Counted from the stretch's first letter, positions 50,540 to 59,064 are shown. The stretch is 64,000 nucleotides of DNA from Pseudomonas mucoides (GCF_015461845.1 NZ_JACOPW010000012.1:1-64000), one strand, 5' to 3'. Notes: a model not told the origin generated them from the letters alone. Numbers and translations: made by a program.

Positions 50540-51022
50540 TCAGATCCAAATGTAGGTTTTGGGGGATTCGGGCTTACCGATTGCGGCCAGGCGACAACGC
50601 ACGGCGTGTAACTGAACATTCAAGGATGCCAGATCAGCGTTTTCAGCTGAACCTCGAACCAGAACCGCTTTTTGGATGACGGGATCGGCTTCCATCTCAG
50701 CCGCTCGCCGACAGAGGTCTTGCCGCAGCATTACGAGGTGTCCTTCTGAAAGGTCAGCAATTGGTGTTGCCAGGGCCTTCTCAAGATCTTGCTGCCCTAT
50801 CCGGGCACAGCTACGCACAAAGTGGTGGCTGTGACTCATCATCTCAGCCCGTGCGTTAGAAGAGATCATTCCCCAGAAATCACTCGCCAGGCGGGTCAGA
50901 ATGTTCTTGTTGATGCCCTGAATGTCTTGGGCAGAAATGACCATTTGCTGAGTCAGGTTCTGAATGAGCTCTTCGTTGCTTTCGTACAGGGCTTGGAGTT
51001 GGGGCGGGCTTGGGTATTTCAT
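50540..51022 (-). CDS. Helical hypothetical protein (160 aa)
   Basis: GGAG 6 nt before ATG 51022. Almost entirely helical (LYESNEELIQNLTQQMVISA, LTRLASDFWGMISSNARAEM), a composition like phasin-type or coiled-coil proteins, but no family is certain. Confidence 0.55.
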   Translation of the reverse strand: MKYPSPPQLQALYESNEELIQNLTQQMVISAQDIQGINKNILTRLASDFWGMISSNARAEMMSHSHHFVRSCARIGQQDLEKALATPIADLSEGHLVMLRQDLCRRAAEMEADPVIQKAVLVRGSAENADLASLNVQLHAVRCRLAAIGKPESPKTYIWI

Positions 51023-51045
51023 GTCAGGCTCCGTTGAATATGAAG

Positions 51046-51079
51046 CCAGCATGCGGCAACTTGGTGCGTGCCAGAACCG
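51046..51079 (-). promoter_or_regulatory. Shared promoter element upstream of 50540-51022
   Basis: Minus strand CCGGTTCTGGCAC, 16 nt, then TGCTGG. Confidence 0.6.
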
Positions 51080-51108
51080 GGTGGTGCGTTGAAGCCCTAC
51101 TGTTGCTC

Positions 51109-51648
51109 TCAACCAACTAGCCGAAGTCCTTGGGTGACTCTCTCAGCCCTTACAAAGGTCTGGTGAGGGTGCTCCCCCGCGTCCACAGAACGAATCAGCA
51201 CTTGAAATGCGGCCTCGATTGACCCGATGTCAGTAATCGCTTTCGCGGATTGAAGGTCCGAGCGGACACGATCCATCAGCCCCCAAAGTACGGGCTGGAG
51301 CTCTGGGAGTGAATCCACCCAGTCATCTTCCATAAGCATAGAGTCGACGTCATACCCTAACGAGGCGCCCAGAGACTTCATCCATCGGCTGAAACGTCGG
51401 ACAAACAGGATGATCCCCAGGAACTCCCGGCTACCAACGCTGCGGTACCAGCCCGCTCCGCGCTCGGGGAACATGGCCAAGTCACTTGTGAGCATGGCGG
51501 CGATGTGTTCGGGCGGGTGTGCTGCCCGCGCGGGCATCGGCAGGGCATTATGGATTGCCTGTGTGAGCATGTTGACGTCGATGAAGTAGTAAGTGACCAG
51601 CTTCTGAGACCAGACGGCACGGTCGTACTGGCTGTTGAATTCGGTCAT
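51109..51648 (-). CDS. Hypothetical protein (179 aa)
   Basis: Not recognised. AGGT before the ATG. Contains a central hydrophobic helix (FLGIILFVRRFSRWMKSLG), otherwise soluble. Confidence 0.6.
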   Translation of the reverse strand: MTEFNSQYDRAVWSQKLVTYYFIDVNMLTQAIHNALPMPARAAHPPEHIAAMLTSDLAMFPERGAGWYRSVGSREFLGIILFVRRFSRWMKSLGASLGYDVDSMLMEDDWVDSLPELQPVLWGLMDRVRSDLQSAKAITDIGSIEAAFQVLIRSVDAGEHPHQTFVRAERVTQGLRLVG

Positions 51649-51678
51649 TTGTTGGTACCTCAGCTATGTGTTCTACGC

Positions 51679-51924
51679 TTATGCCGGCAGAGTTGCTAAA
51701 GGGCCTGCAGACGGATAGTCATGCTGGACCATATGGAACAGTGGGTTTTGGCCCACATCAATACCGGTAGCGTTGACATGCGCCTCAAGCGCCAGCATAT
51801 CGTTGCGAACCATCTTCGCCGTGGCCAGAATTACGTCAGTGCCCTGAGCCTGGGTCTTCGCGATCAGCTTTAATGTTGCAGCTGACGCGACTGCGGCAAG
51901 CAGCAGAGTGGTGGTGCGGTTCAT
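51679..51924 (-). CDS. Small exported or membrane-anchored protein (81 aa)
   Basis: AGGAG precedes ATG 51924. N-terminal hydrophobic signal or anchor (TTTLLLAAVASAATLKLIA), then a soluble part. Function unknown. Confidence 0.55.
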   Translation of the reverse strand: MNRTTTLLLAAVASAATLKLIAKTQAQGTDVILATAKMVRNDMLALEAHVNATGIDVGQNPLFHMVQHDYPSAGPLATLPA

Positions 51925-52006
51925 TGGTGAAGCTCCTGAAATCTGAATTCCATCTTTGCCGGTGTGCTGAAACAGTAAGGATTGGTGCACGATAGGTGCC
52001 GGGTTT

Positions 52007-52390
52007 CTATGCTGTTTCCTTGGAGTTAAAGCACCGCTTGTGATACCACTGCCCATTGATCTTGAGCTGTTCGCCATGGACATCCTGGACCAATCCGCAG
52101 CCAGGTATATTGTCGCCAGCTGCGTACTCCCGTGTAGGCAAGGGCATTCCGAAGAGAGCATTCCCGCCTATCAAGTCCTGGGGCCGGCTCGTGGACCACT
52201 TACGGCGTAGCTCAGCAACGCCGCTGGTATCCCCAAACTGGGTATCGGCAACATACTCAGCGTTCTTGAGCCACATCCCCCGGGACAAACCATCGAATGT
52301 GTGGCGGATCGATTGGTGGCTGTCCCTTAATACCCTCTCCGTGGCCCTGAGCAGGCCAGATAGGGTCTTGTAGGCGGTTGGGTGTCCCAT
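52007..52390 (-). CDS. Hypothetical protein (127 aa)
   Basis: Not recognised. Weak ribosome site. Soluble; contains a possible metal-binding set near the end (NIPGCGLVQDVHG, WYHKRCF). Confidence 0.5.
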   Translation of the reverse strand: MGHPTAYKTLSGLLRATERVLRDSHQSIRHTFDGLSRGMWLKNAEYVADTQFGDTSGVAELRRKWSTSRPQDLIGGNALFGMPLPTREYAAGDNIPGCGLVQDVHGEQLKINGQWYHKRCFNSKETA

Positions 52391-52510
52391 TACGCATTAC
52401 TCGTTCTGAATTTGAGCGGTAAGTCTTAACCGTAAACAGATGTGCCCCAACCCTCACAGAAAGATTCTGCATGCGGAATCTTTTTATCCGCCCCCAGTGT
52501 GTTCGCTGAC

Positions 52511-52885
52511 CTATTCCCGGACGTAAAGGGTGAGGTTGCTCTCTTTCGGAATCGGGAAGGTGTTGATTGGAGCCAGGGCTTCAACCTTTGCCATCGTCAT
52601 ATCCCCACGCGCCGACTTTAGGCAGACGCGCTGATCAGCTTTTACGACCCATCTCTCATTCGGTTGGCCGGCTGCTATTTGAACCAGCTTCCCCATATAG
52701 GTACAGGAAGATGCTGACCCCACTACCTTGAGGACAACAATTCCATTCATTCCCGAGGTTATTGGCTGGAGGTTCTGTACCTCCAACGTTTTAGCTGTTG
52801 CATAGGCCGGGAGGGCAATCATCATGGCGGAGAGTGCTACTCGCCTCCATGGCAGGCGAGCTTTGTTAAGGGTGGGGCTTCTCAT
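52511..52885 (-). CDS. Exported hypothetical protein (124 aa)
   Basis: AGGT precedes ATG 52885. Signal peptide: basic start (NKARLPWRR), hydrophobic core (VALSAMMIALPAYA) and cleavage after YATA. Mature protein is beta-rich with two Cys that could form a disulfide (SSCTYMGKL, DQRVCLKS). Periplasmic. Confidence 0.6.
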   Translation of the reverse strand: MRSPTLNKARLPWRRVALSAMMIALPAYATAKTLEVQNLQPITSGMNGIVVLKVVGSASSCTYMGKLVQIAAGQPNERWVVKADQRVCLKSARGDMTMAKVEALAPINTFPIPKESNLTLYVRE

Positions 52886-53039
52886 TAATACGTACCTGAC
52901 GTTAGGGCCGACGCATGATGAGGTTCGGAGGGGCAAGGACAAACCCAAAATGGGGTCGCGGTTTTCAGGATAGGTAAGGCGGTTGTGCCTAACCTTCCCC
53001 CAAAAACAGGGCGAGCCCTGCTAGTGCGGTCTTCGCGTT

Positions 53040-53483
53040 CTATTTAGCGATGGGATACCAAGTGTAAGGGTCGTTCTGCTTCATGCCGGCTCGGACAGCT
53101 TCAAGTTCTTGATGCGCCTGCCAGGCTTCATGAAGCTCTGGCTCAGGCAGGGTGTTGGTTGTATGACTCACAGTCCCCCAGACATGCTTCACAGGGTCGT
53201 AGCCCACCAGGCGCGCCACCTGTAGGTCAGGGTAACTATCCGGCAGCTGGACTCGCTTAGCCCCACGCTTTTTGCTTTCAACCTTGAGCTTTACGACTAG
53301 GCGAACCTGAGCCACCATGTCATCAACATACACCGTCGTTTGCTCGCGGTAGGTGATGGAGCGCTTATTGATCTGCGGCTGCAGGTCAAAGGATAGGCTG
53401 ACAATCTTCGACAGATCTGTGATGCCGGCACTCACCAGTAGGGAAGAGGAGAACAGTGGGGTTTGCTGTGCTGCTGACTTCAT
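53040..53483 (-). CDS. Hypothetical protein (147 aa)
   Basis: Not recognised. AGGT 7 nt before the ATG. Basic, soluble; beta-rich middle (TTVYVDDMVAQVRLVVKLK). Confidence 0.6.
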   Translation of the reverse strand: MKSAAQQTPLFSSSLLVSAGITDLSKIVSLSFDLQPQINKRSITYREQTTVYVDDMVAQVRLVVKLKVESKKRGAKRVQLPDSYPDLQVARLVGYDPVKHVWGTVSHTTNTLPEPELHEAWQAHQELEAVRAGMKQNDPYTWYPIAK

Positions 53484-53508
53484 GGGGTCACCTGTTTGGT
53501 TGATGGGC

Positions 53509-53542
53509 CTATTGTTTGGCCTTACCAGGTGTGGCAGAACCC
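53509..53542 (-). promoter_or_regulatory. Shared promoter element upstream of 53040-53483
   Basis: Minus strand GGGTTCTGCCAC, 16 nt, then CAATAG. It encodes the last residues of the upstream gene. Confidence 0.6.
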
Positions 53543-53829
53543 CTGTTGCGGATATTCTCCAGCGCCATATCCATCAGTTTGGAGAGTGTCATTCCTTTTG
53601 AAACCAGATGTTCAAGATCTGCTGTTCCGATTCCCTGAGTCAGGTTCCAAAGTGCGGCGATCCGCCTTGCGACCATCTCTTTGGTCTCATCCAGTTGTTG
53701 GTAATTGTACGTGGCCGTGCAAAGAGGTATTTTCCCCCCGTTCAAACGAACCGTACGGTATCGATGGCCGCCCACTTCTGCCGTGTGGTTGACCATCCGC
53801 TCGATGGTTTGGTCCGGATCGTATGACAT
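53509..53829 (-). CDS. Hypothetical protein (106 aa)
   Basis: Not recognised. AGGA 9 nt before ATG 53829. Helical second half (TKEMVARRIAALWNL, MTLSKLMDMALENIRNRG). Overlaps the next promoter at its 3' end. Confidence 0.55.
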   Translation of the reverse strand: MSYDPDQTIERMVNHTAEVGGHRYRTVRLNGGKIPLCTATYNYQQLDETKEMVARRIAALWNLTQGIGTADLEHLVSKGMTLSKLMDMALENIRNRGSATPGKAKQ

Positions 53830-53856
53830 CGCAGCAATTCCTAGAAGTGATTTACT

Positions 53857-53890
53857 CCATTGAACCGCCGATGTTGACGTGCCAGAACCG
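53857..53890 (-). promoter_or_regulatory. Shared promoter element upstream of 53509-53829
   Basis: Minus strand CCGGTTCTGGCAC, 16 nt, then CAATGG. Confidence 0.65.
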
Positions 53891-53902
53891 GGGACAATCA
53901 AC

Positions 53903-54226
53903 CTATGGTTTTATGTGGACTTGGTAGGTCGCGCTGGGAGTCTGAAACGTAACGTTCGTCTCGACGGGTTCGCCTTTAGCCCGCATGGTTACGCGGTTAT
54001 AGGGTGGTACAAGCTTGCCTTCCCAAGCTTGGGAGTTACCGACGCTGACCGAACTTATGGCCTTCCCGTCGCGGGTGCAAAGATCTTTTGACGATAAATC
54101 CTTGGCTGTGACTACGTTGGGCTGAACAGGGTTAAGCAGAACGCAACCCCGTGCTGGGTTCTGGGCAAGTGCGGGCGTGCAGGTAAGCAAGAGGCATAGC
54201 GCGGCTGCTACGGCTGGATCGGACAT
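53903..54226 (-). CDS. Exported hypothetical protein (107 aa)
   Basis: AGGA 8 nt before ATG 54226. Signal peptide ending LLLTCTPALAQN. Mature part small, with two Cys (RGCVLLNPV, KDLCTRDG) and a beta-rich end. Periplasmic or surface role unknown. The 280 nt upstream hold no firm gene. Confidence 0.6.
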   Translation of the reverse strand: MSDPAVAAALCLLLTCTPALAQNPARGCVLLNPVQPNVVTAKDLSSKDLCTRDGKAISSVSVGNSQAWEGKLVPPYNRVTMRAKGEPVETNVTFQTPSATYQVHIKP

Positions 54227-54509
54227 GAGGTATTCCTGACTTCTGTCTTGGCACATGGCCTTAGCTTACACGCGTGCAGCGAAGGACTTTGCATTAAAGC
54301 CTGGCTTGAACCTGGGGCTACCAACATGAAGCTAGAGCTGTCAGAGCGTGGCCTTACATAGGTTGGCCGCTTCCTCGGCGCATTACCCTTTGAGTAGCAG
54401 GCTGAGGAATTCATCGCTCGCCGTTCGCCTCAAGCTCGCGCCAGGTGTCACCGTCGATCTCTTCATGACCTTCGGAACATTTTGATCCTGATAGGTGAAA
54501 GTTGACCTG

Positions 54510-54665
54510 TTAGGTCTGGAGCGCTGGCTCAGAAGGTACCCATTGAACTGGGGTTTGTTGCCGGCGGCCACCGTAATTGGCAATGCCATAGATGCCTTTG
54601 CACTCATCCGCTGTGATGATAGTGATGTTCAGGCGGGCATCTGGAGAGCACGTAACCTTGTTCAT
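54510..54665 (-). CDS. Small protein (51 aa)
   Basis: ATG 54665 has GGAG 7 nt upstream and lies 50 nt after a shared promoter element. Product begins MNKVTCSPDARLNITIITAD and contains ECKGIYGIANYGGRRQQT. Two Cys and a Gly/Tyr-rich middle. The promoter plus ribosome site make a real gene likely despite its size. Confidence 0.6.
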   Translation of the reverse strand: MNKVTCSPDARLNITIITADECKGIYGIANYGGRRQQTPVQWVPSEPALQT

Positions 54666-54690
54666 CCTGGGGCTCCTTTTGTGAGAACCG

Positions 54691-54724
54691 TAATTCTCAG
54701 TCGGAGCCCCGCGTGCCAGAAGTG
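54691..54724 (-). promoter_or_regulatory. Shared promoter element upstream of the 51-aa gene
   Basis: Minus strand CCACTTCTGGCAC, 16 nt, then GAATTA. Confidence 0.55.
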
Positions 54725-55008
54725 GGTAGGTTTTTAGCCGAGAGCTTGGCGGCTATTGCCAGTGATCTTCCGCGGCGCCGTACCAGGGCGTTATGCCCGC
54801 ATCGGTGATAGAAGTTGTCCTGAACAAGCCCCGCATGCCCCCCGAAGCGAGGCGCTGACCATGTCCAGAGTAACGTGAAGGCTCGCACAGCCCGTGAGCT
54901 GAACCTTCGATTACCCACCCGGCCTGTTGCAGGCGAGCGCTCGACTTCCGCCAAGGTGGCACCGCTCCTGAGCCAATTTGCCAACTGAATTTTGTCTTTG
55001 ATTTCCAA
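54697..55008 (-). CDS. Hypothetical protein downstream of the sigma factor (103 aa)
   Basis: TTG start with AAGG about 9 nt upstream, 19 nt after the sigma gene stop, so probably co-transcribed with it. Basic (RAFTLLWTWSAPRFGGHAG, NALVRRRGRSLAIAAKL). Its last codons overlap the promoter of the 51-aa gene. Could modulate the sigma factor, by position only. Confidence 0.5.
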   Translation of the reverse strand: MEIKDKIQLANWLRSGATLAEVERSPATGRVGNRRFSSRAVRAFTLLWTWSAPRFGGHAGLVQDNFYHRCGHNALVRRRGRSLAIAAKLSAKNLPTSGTRGSD

Positions 55009-55027
55009 TTTTAGTCTACCTTCAGGG

Positions 55028-55897
55028 TTACGCTGCCAGAGGAATGGCGACCTTGAGCTTGGCTAGGGCCAGCTTTTCGATTTGGCGGATACGCTCAGCT
55101 GATACGTTGTACTTGGTCGCCAAGTCATGGAGTGTCGCTTTGCTCTCCGAAAGGAATCGCTGCGCAAGTATGTCTCGGCTGCGCTCGTCCAAACTGTTGA
55201 GCGCCTCATGCAAATCATCTGTCGAAGTGTCGGCCTCACTCTCGTACTGATGGGCAGGATCGTAACGGTGGTCTCCAATCTGATGGGCCGGGGTGAGGTA
55301 TGCCGATTCATCATCTGCATCTGCGGCAGGGTCAAACGACGTGTCGTTCCCTGCCATGCGCGTCTCCATCTCCTTAACGTCGAGTACGCTCACATTGAGG
55401 GTGTCGGCGATGTGCCTCGTCTCATCGGCAGTAAGCCAGTTGCGGGACCGGGGTTGCTTGCGCAGATTGAAGAACAGCTTTCGCTGAGCCTTCGTGGTCG
55501 CCAGGCGAACCATTCGACCGTTGCGGATAATGAACTCGTTGATCTCTGCGCGAATCCAGTGGACTCCGAAAGTGATGAGTCTGACCTGAGCTGCGGGATT
55601 GAATCGCTTCACGGCTTTGATCAGCCCGATGTTGCCCTCTTGGATCAGATCGCTTAAAGGCAACCCATATCCTGAGTAGCTTCGCGCGATATGCACGACA
55701 AAGCGAAGCTGGGATGTAACGAGTTGGCGCGCTGCGTCCATGTCATTGTGCTCTACAAGTCGCTCAGACAAACGTCGCTCTTCCTCGGCACTCATGTTTG
55801 GTATCGAGTGAATCACGGTCAAATAAGCATCGAGGTTCGATCCCGGGACCATCGGGATCTGGGCTGCCGCCTTGGTAGATAGTGTTGAAGTGTTCAA
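55028..55897 (-). CDS. RpoH-like (sigma-32 type) sigma factor
   Basis: 289 aa, as RpoH (284). Region 2: SQLRFVVHIARSYSGYGLP, DLIQEGNIGLIKAVKRFNP, then -10-contacting VRLITFGVHWIRAEINEF. The RpoH box QRKLFFNLRK is intact. Region 4: TLHDLATKYNVSAERIRQIE, the -35-reading helix-turn-helix. Where E. coli has NWRIVKVATTKAQ this protein has NGRMVRLATTKAQ, so promoter choice may differ. Start is TTG 55897 with AGGA upstream. A plasmid-borne RpoH paralogue is unusual and is the best candidate to read the shared element TTCTGSCAC-N16-NNATGG. The upstream gene carries that element, so the factor may promote its own synthesis. Confidence 0.92.
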   Translation of the reverse strand: MNTSTLSTKAAAQIPMVPGSNLDAYLTVIHSIPNMSAEEERRLSERLVEHNDMDAARQLVTSQLRFVVHIARSYSGYGLPLSDLIQEGNIGLIKAVKRFNPAAQVRLITFGVHWIRAEINEFIIRNGRMVRLATTKAQRKLFFNLRKQPRSRNWLTADETRHIADTLNVSVLDVKEMETRMAGNDTSFDPAADADDESAYLTPAHQIGDHRYDPAHQYESEADTSTDDLHEALNSLDERSRDILAQRFLSESKATLHDLATKYNVSAERIRQIEKLALAKLKVAIPLAA

Positions 55898-55922
55898 TGT
55901 TGCATTCCTGGAGAGAGTGGTG

Positions 55923-55941
55923 GCCCGCCGTCCCGGCGGGC
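55923..55941. other. GC-rich hairpin before the sigma gene
   Basis: GCCCGCCG-TCC-CGGCGGGC, perfect 8-bp stem between 55949-56437 and the sigma gene. No T-run, so more likely a pause, attenuator or RNA-stability element. Confidence 0.55.
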
Positions 55942-55948
55942 AGTCTAC

Positions 55949-56437
55949 TTAGAGAGCGGCAAGCTCTTCATTGATGATGCATGTCAGCTTGTCGCCATGT
56001 TCCTTGCGTACAAGTTCGCCAAGCATCGAGGTGTATGCGGCCTTAATCTCGTATGTTTTACCGTCGCTCAGCTCAAACACAATCTTCTGCTTGATCGATT
56101 TCCTCAGAGCCTTCAAATCCTCCAACTCTGCGGCCATAAGCCCAATAGCTTCCTCAAAAAAACCGAAGTCATTGGTAGGTACGGGCAGAGGGAAGTCGTC
56201 TCCCGGTGCTAGGTCGTAGCCTGATTGTTTGAGTGCAGGGCACACAGCTGATACCGCCTCGTCAGTGCATGACGTATCGAGGTGTCCCAGACCTTGGTCG
56301 ACCAGGTGCCCGACTTTTACTCCATTGATAATCAAATCGGCCGACCACATGCGGCCATCCATTCCATTCGCTGCCTTGAAGTTCTTCAGAGCGATGCCAG
56401 CCTGAATGGAGCGTTTGATGTTGTCGATCAGTTGCAT
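55949..56437 (-). CDS. Hypothetical protein upstream of the sigma factor (162 aa)
   Basis: Not recognised. GAGG 9 nt before ATG 56437. Soluble; ends in a charged helical region (EDLKALRKSIKQKIVFELSD). Shares a transcript with the sigma gene unless the intervening hairpin stops it. Confidence 0.6.
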   Translation of the reverse strand: MQLIDNIKRSIQAGIALKNFKAANGMDGRMWSADLIINGVKVGHLVDQGLGHLDTSCTDEAVSAVCPALKQSGYDLAPGDDFPLPVPTNDFGFFEEAIGLMAAELEDLKALRKSIKQKIVFELSDGKTYEIKAAYTSMLGELVRKEHGDKLTCIINEELAAL

Positions 56438-56464
56438 TTTTAGTTCCCTCAGAAGTTTATGAGG

Positions 56465-56498
56465 GGATTGTGGGGTGAGCCTGGGTGTGCCAGAACCA
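56465..56498 (-). promoter_or_regulatory. Shared promoter element upstream of the sigma factor operon
   Basis: Minus strand GGTGGTTCTGGCAC, 16 nt, then CAATCC. Confidence 0.6.
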
Positions 56499-56538
56499 CC
56501 TTCAACTAGATTGGGATTGTCGCGCGAACTTGAGGATC

Positions 56539-56691
56539 CTAAGCCTTGCGCCAGAATGCGATTAGGCTGTCGGTGCCCCAATAGCAATCCTCTGCGAGCT
56601 TCTTGAAAAACTCCTTTCCGTCGTTGTAGCGGACATCAATCAAGCCAGTTACTGGGCGGCCTTTACGATCCCAAGATACCCAATCCTTCAT
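56539..56691 (-). CDS. Small protein (50 aa)
   Basis: ATG 56691 has a strong GGAGG 8 nt upstream. Product starts MKDWVSWDRKGRPVTGLIDV and ends LIAFWRKA; Trp-rich and basic. No shared promoter element close by; it may be read from 57289. Confidence 0.55.
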   Translation of the reverse strand: MKDWVSWDRKGRPVTGLIDVRYNDGKEFFKKLAEDCYWGTDSLIAFWRKA

Positions 56692-56801
56692 GGTTTGTTC
56701 CTCCAGTTCCCGGAAGTCGGTGTCGAAAATGAAATTGCTGTTCGGCTCAGTCTATTGACCCAGGCGCTCTGAGTGCTACCCAAACTGGGGATCAAAACCC
56801 T

Positions 56802-57257
56802 CTAAACTCGGGTTTCTTTAGCAAGCAACGGCGCCGGTTGAATACGCTGGGTCAAATATCGCCCGATCAGGACCGCGGCCACAACATAAGCTACCCAAGA
56901 CAAGCCCTGGGTGAGCGCCGGGGTTAAGGGGTCAACAGAGCTCACCATGCTAAGCAGCGCAGCTGCACTACTGCGCGCCAGGCAGTCCATCAGCAAGGCC
57001 AGCATGAAGATGCGTGCATCGGCCCAAGTAAGTGACCATTTCGCATTTTTGTCGGCATCGGGATACCAGTGTTTGCGAGCCAGCTGCATCAGCGGGGTTA
57101 CGACCAAAGATGCAAAAACCAATGCAACGGTTTCGTTCGGCGCTTCCTGAATCAGACCGGTATGCAGCAGGGCGAGGACGGCAACGTTCGATAACAGAAT
57201 GCTCAGTACGAACCCGGCCCAGGTGTAGTTCACGCGGTTGCAGAACAGATATTTCAT
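56802..57257 (-). CDS. Four-segment membrane protein (151 aa)
   Basis: Hydrophobic segments at about residues 10-34, 43-60, 78-106 and 121-137. Charged loop KHWYPDADKNAKW between the second and third. Inner membrane; function unknown. Confidence 0.65.
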   Translation of the reverse strand: MKYLFCNRVNYTWAGFVLSILLSNVAVLALLHTGLIQEAPNETVALVFASLVVTPLMQLARKHWYPDADKNAKWSLTWADARIFMLALLMDCLARSSAAALLSMVSSVDPLTPALTQGLSWVAYVVAAVLIGRYLTQRIQPAPLLAKETRV

Positions 57258-57288
57258 GATTGGCTCACTTTCTGGATGGCTAGAAGTT

Positions 57289-57322
57289 GAAGATTGAATG
57301 GGATTCAGGCATGCCAGAATCC
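57289..57322 (-). promoter_or_regulatory. Shared promoter element, variant, upstream of 56802-57257
   Basis: Minus strand GGGATTCTGGCAT, 16 nt, then ATCTTC. Confidence 0.4.
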
Positions 57323-57333
57323 CCCGCGTGGAC

Positions 57334-57909
57334 TTAGGCTGCGATTATGTCTGGCGTCTTTACCCACATGCCGCTCGCATTCTGGTAGCCAGCGGCGTGA
57401 AGCATGGTGCGGCCCAGACGTGTTGCCAGAAGGTAGCCGTCGTCTTCAATCCCTTGCAGTTCAGTTGTGAGGCCAGCCTCATGAAATGCTGCCAGGCACT
57501 CCTGCGTGGTTGTCTCGCGGTTGGCCATGGCAACGTACTGGTCGAAGGTCACACCAAGCTTGAGCATGGTGCCGTTAGCCTTGAGGAAGTCCAGTTCATC
57601 GACGATGTTGGAAGCGAGCTCAAGCTCTGCCCGAAGGCCCAGTCCAGTCAGCCCTAACTTCTTTTCCGTGATGCTGCAGGTGCTGTGCATGAATAAGATG
57701 CCCTCAACCCTCGCAGTGGCCGTAACGAAGAAGCGCTCTCCATGCCGATTGGTGACCAAGCAGGCAAAGACCTGTCCATCCAGGGAGTAGAAGAGGATGC
57801 CGCCAGCAAAGCGCTTGTAGAAGCCGCTCTCGTCACCCGTGGTTGGTGTCTCTGCAACGATCTTCGCCGCGGGAATCCACTTGTTGCCTGGGGTGATGAT
57901 GTGTTCCAT
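57334..57909 (-). CDS. Hypothetical protein (191 aa)
   Basis: Not recognised. AGGAG precedes ATG 57909. Beta-rich first half (GGILFYSLDGQVFACLVTN), helical second half. Soluble. Confidence 0.65.
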   Translation of the reverse strand: MEHIITPGNKWIPAAKIVAETPTTGDESGFYKRFAGGILFYSLDGQVFACLVTNRHGERFFVTATARVEGILFMHSTCSITEKKLGLTGLGLRAELELASNIVDELDFLKANGTMLKLGVTFDQYVAMANRETTTQECLAAFHEAGLTTELQGIEDDGYLLATRLGRTMLHAAGYQNASGMWVKTPDIIAA

Positions 57910-57935
57910 GTTGCGCTCCTGATTAGTTGATACCC

Positions 57936-57969
57936 CTATTAGAAGAGCGTCCAACGTGTGCCAGAAGCG
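57936..57969 (-). promoter_or_regulatory. Shared promoter element upstream of 57334-57909
   Basis: Minus strand CGCTTCTGGCAC, 16 nt, then TAATAG. Confidence 0.65.
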
Positions 57970-57999
57970 GGCGGAACAGATTTAATTCACCCGGGTTTT

Positions 58000-58353
58000 C
58001 TAGCTCGCAAGAACCAATGTTGGGTTCTTCTTTCGATTCCGGATGTTGGCTCTCAATGCTTTAAGATCGGCAGCGGCGTCGTCGTGGTAATCGGCGATGA
58101 CATAGCGACGACCACTGTCCGTCGTGATGATATCGGCACCAACAGTCTTGATCCGAGTTGTTTGGATGGGTGTTTCGTCTTCAAAGCCGATTCGGCCGTA
58201 TGTGAAGCCGCCGGCCTTTGGCAGCAGCTGTGCACCATCATGCACAAGTCGAAAACCTGATATCACGCCATCGGCCTTTTCTTGTTTGGCACGATCGAGA
58301 GCGGCCTGGATGTGCGGGGCGTGCTTGGCGAACGGTGGATGATGCTTGCGCAT
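58000..58353 (-). CDS. Hypothetical protein (117 aa)
   Basis: Not recognised. AGGA upstream of ATG 58353; longer frames lack a ribosome site. Basic, with KTVGADIITTDSGRRYVIAD. Follows 58400-59035 closely. Confidence 0.55.
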   Translation of the reverse strand: MRKHHPPFAKHAPHIQAALDRAKQEKADGVISGFRLVHDGAQLLPKAGGFTYGRIGFEDETPIQTTRIKTVGADIITTDSGRRYVIADYHDDAAADLKALRANIRNRKKNPTLVLAS

Positions 58354-58399
58354 GAAGACCTTCCTGATTTGGGGAGGGCGCCGGGCCCCCTGGTATGCT

Positions 58400-59035
58400 C
58401 TACGCGGCCACTTTGTTCTGTTCGAACCGCCAGTTGGCATGCTCGCCGCCTTCGGACTCCTGTTCGAGACGCTCGCGGGAGAAGTTAGTGGTGCCTTCAC
58501 CCATGGTGATGCTTACCAGCTGCGATACGTGATCAGCAGTGAACTCTCCCTTGATCCCAGCAACAGTACGATCGGCGTCGTACATAGTCTGGGCTGGGAT
58601 AGCAGCCAAAGTGGCCTCCATTGCAGGAACAAGCAGATTGCATTGCTGCAGGGTGGTGATCAGGTCGACATCCCGCTGGATGCACACCGCGCTCCCGCTC
58701 GCGATCAAGTCACACAGCGCCTGCATCTCAGAGCGTTGGCTTTGGCCGTTTGGGCCTCGCCCGTGTTGTCGAATGGCATGGTCTACAGCCTTTTGATAGG
58801 AACGCTCGGAAATCCCGTCGAGGACAAACGTTGCAGCAACTGCATATGCGCTTGCGAGCTTAGGATCCCAATAGGAGGTTGTGTAATCAGCGAGAAGGAT
58901 GACCTTAACAAATTGCTCCGATCGGCCCTGAATGCAAACCCGAGCTCGAGCGCTCACATTTCGGACAACGCCTTGAGCGTTATAGAGATGAAAGGCCTGG
59001 TTGAGGTTTAGGGGGGTGGCTTGTGCTGTTTTCAT
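58400..59035 (-). CDS. Hypothetical protein (211 aa)
   Basis: Not recognised. GGAG 9 nt before the ATG. Mixed alpha/beta, soluble, with FVKVILLADYTTSYWDPKLA near the N-terminus. Confidence 0.65.
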   Translation of the reverse strand: MKTAQATPLNLNQAFHLYNAQGVVRNVSARARVCIQGRSEQFVKVILLADYTTSYWDPKLASAYAVAATFVLDGISERSYQKAVDHAIRQHGRGPNGQSQRSEMQALCDLIASGSAVCIQRDVDLITTLQQCNLLVPAMEATLAAIPAQTMYDADRTVAGIKGEFTADHVSQLVSITMGEGTTNFSRERLEQESEGGEHANWRFEQNKVAA

Positions 59036-59064
59036 CAGGACTTGCTCCAGTTAGTTAATGGAGC

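Noticed and set aside
54208..54607. Two minus-strand frames of 68 and 74 aa
   Set aside because: One overlaps the exported-protein gene and the other overlaps the 51-aa gene in a different frame; neither has a ribosome site.
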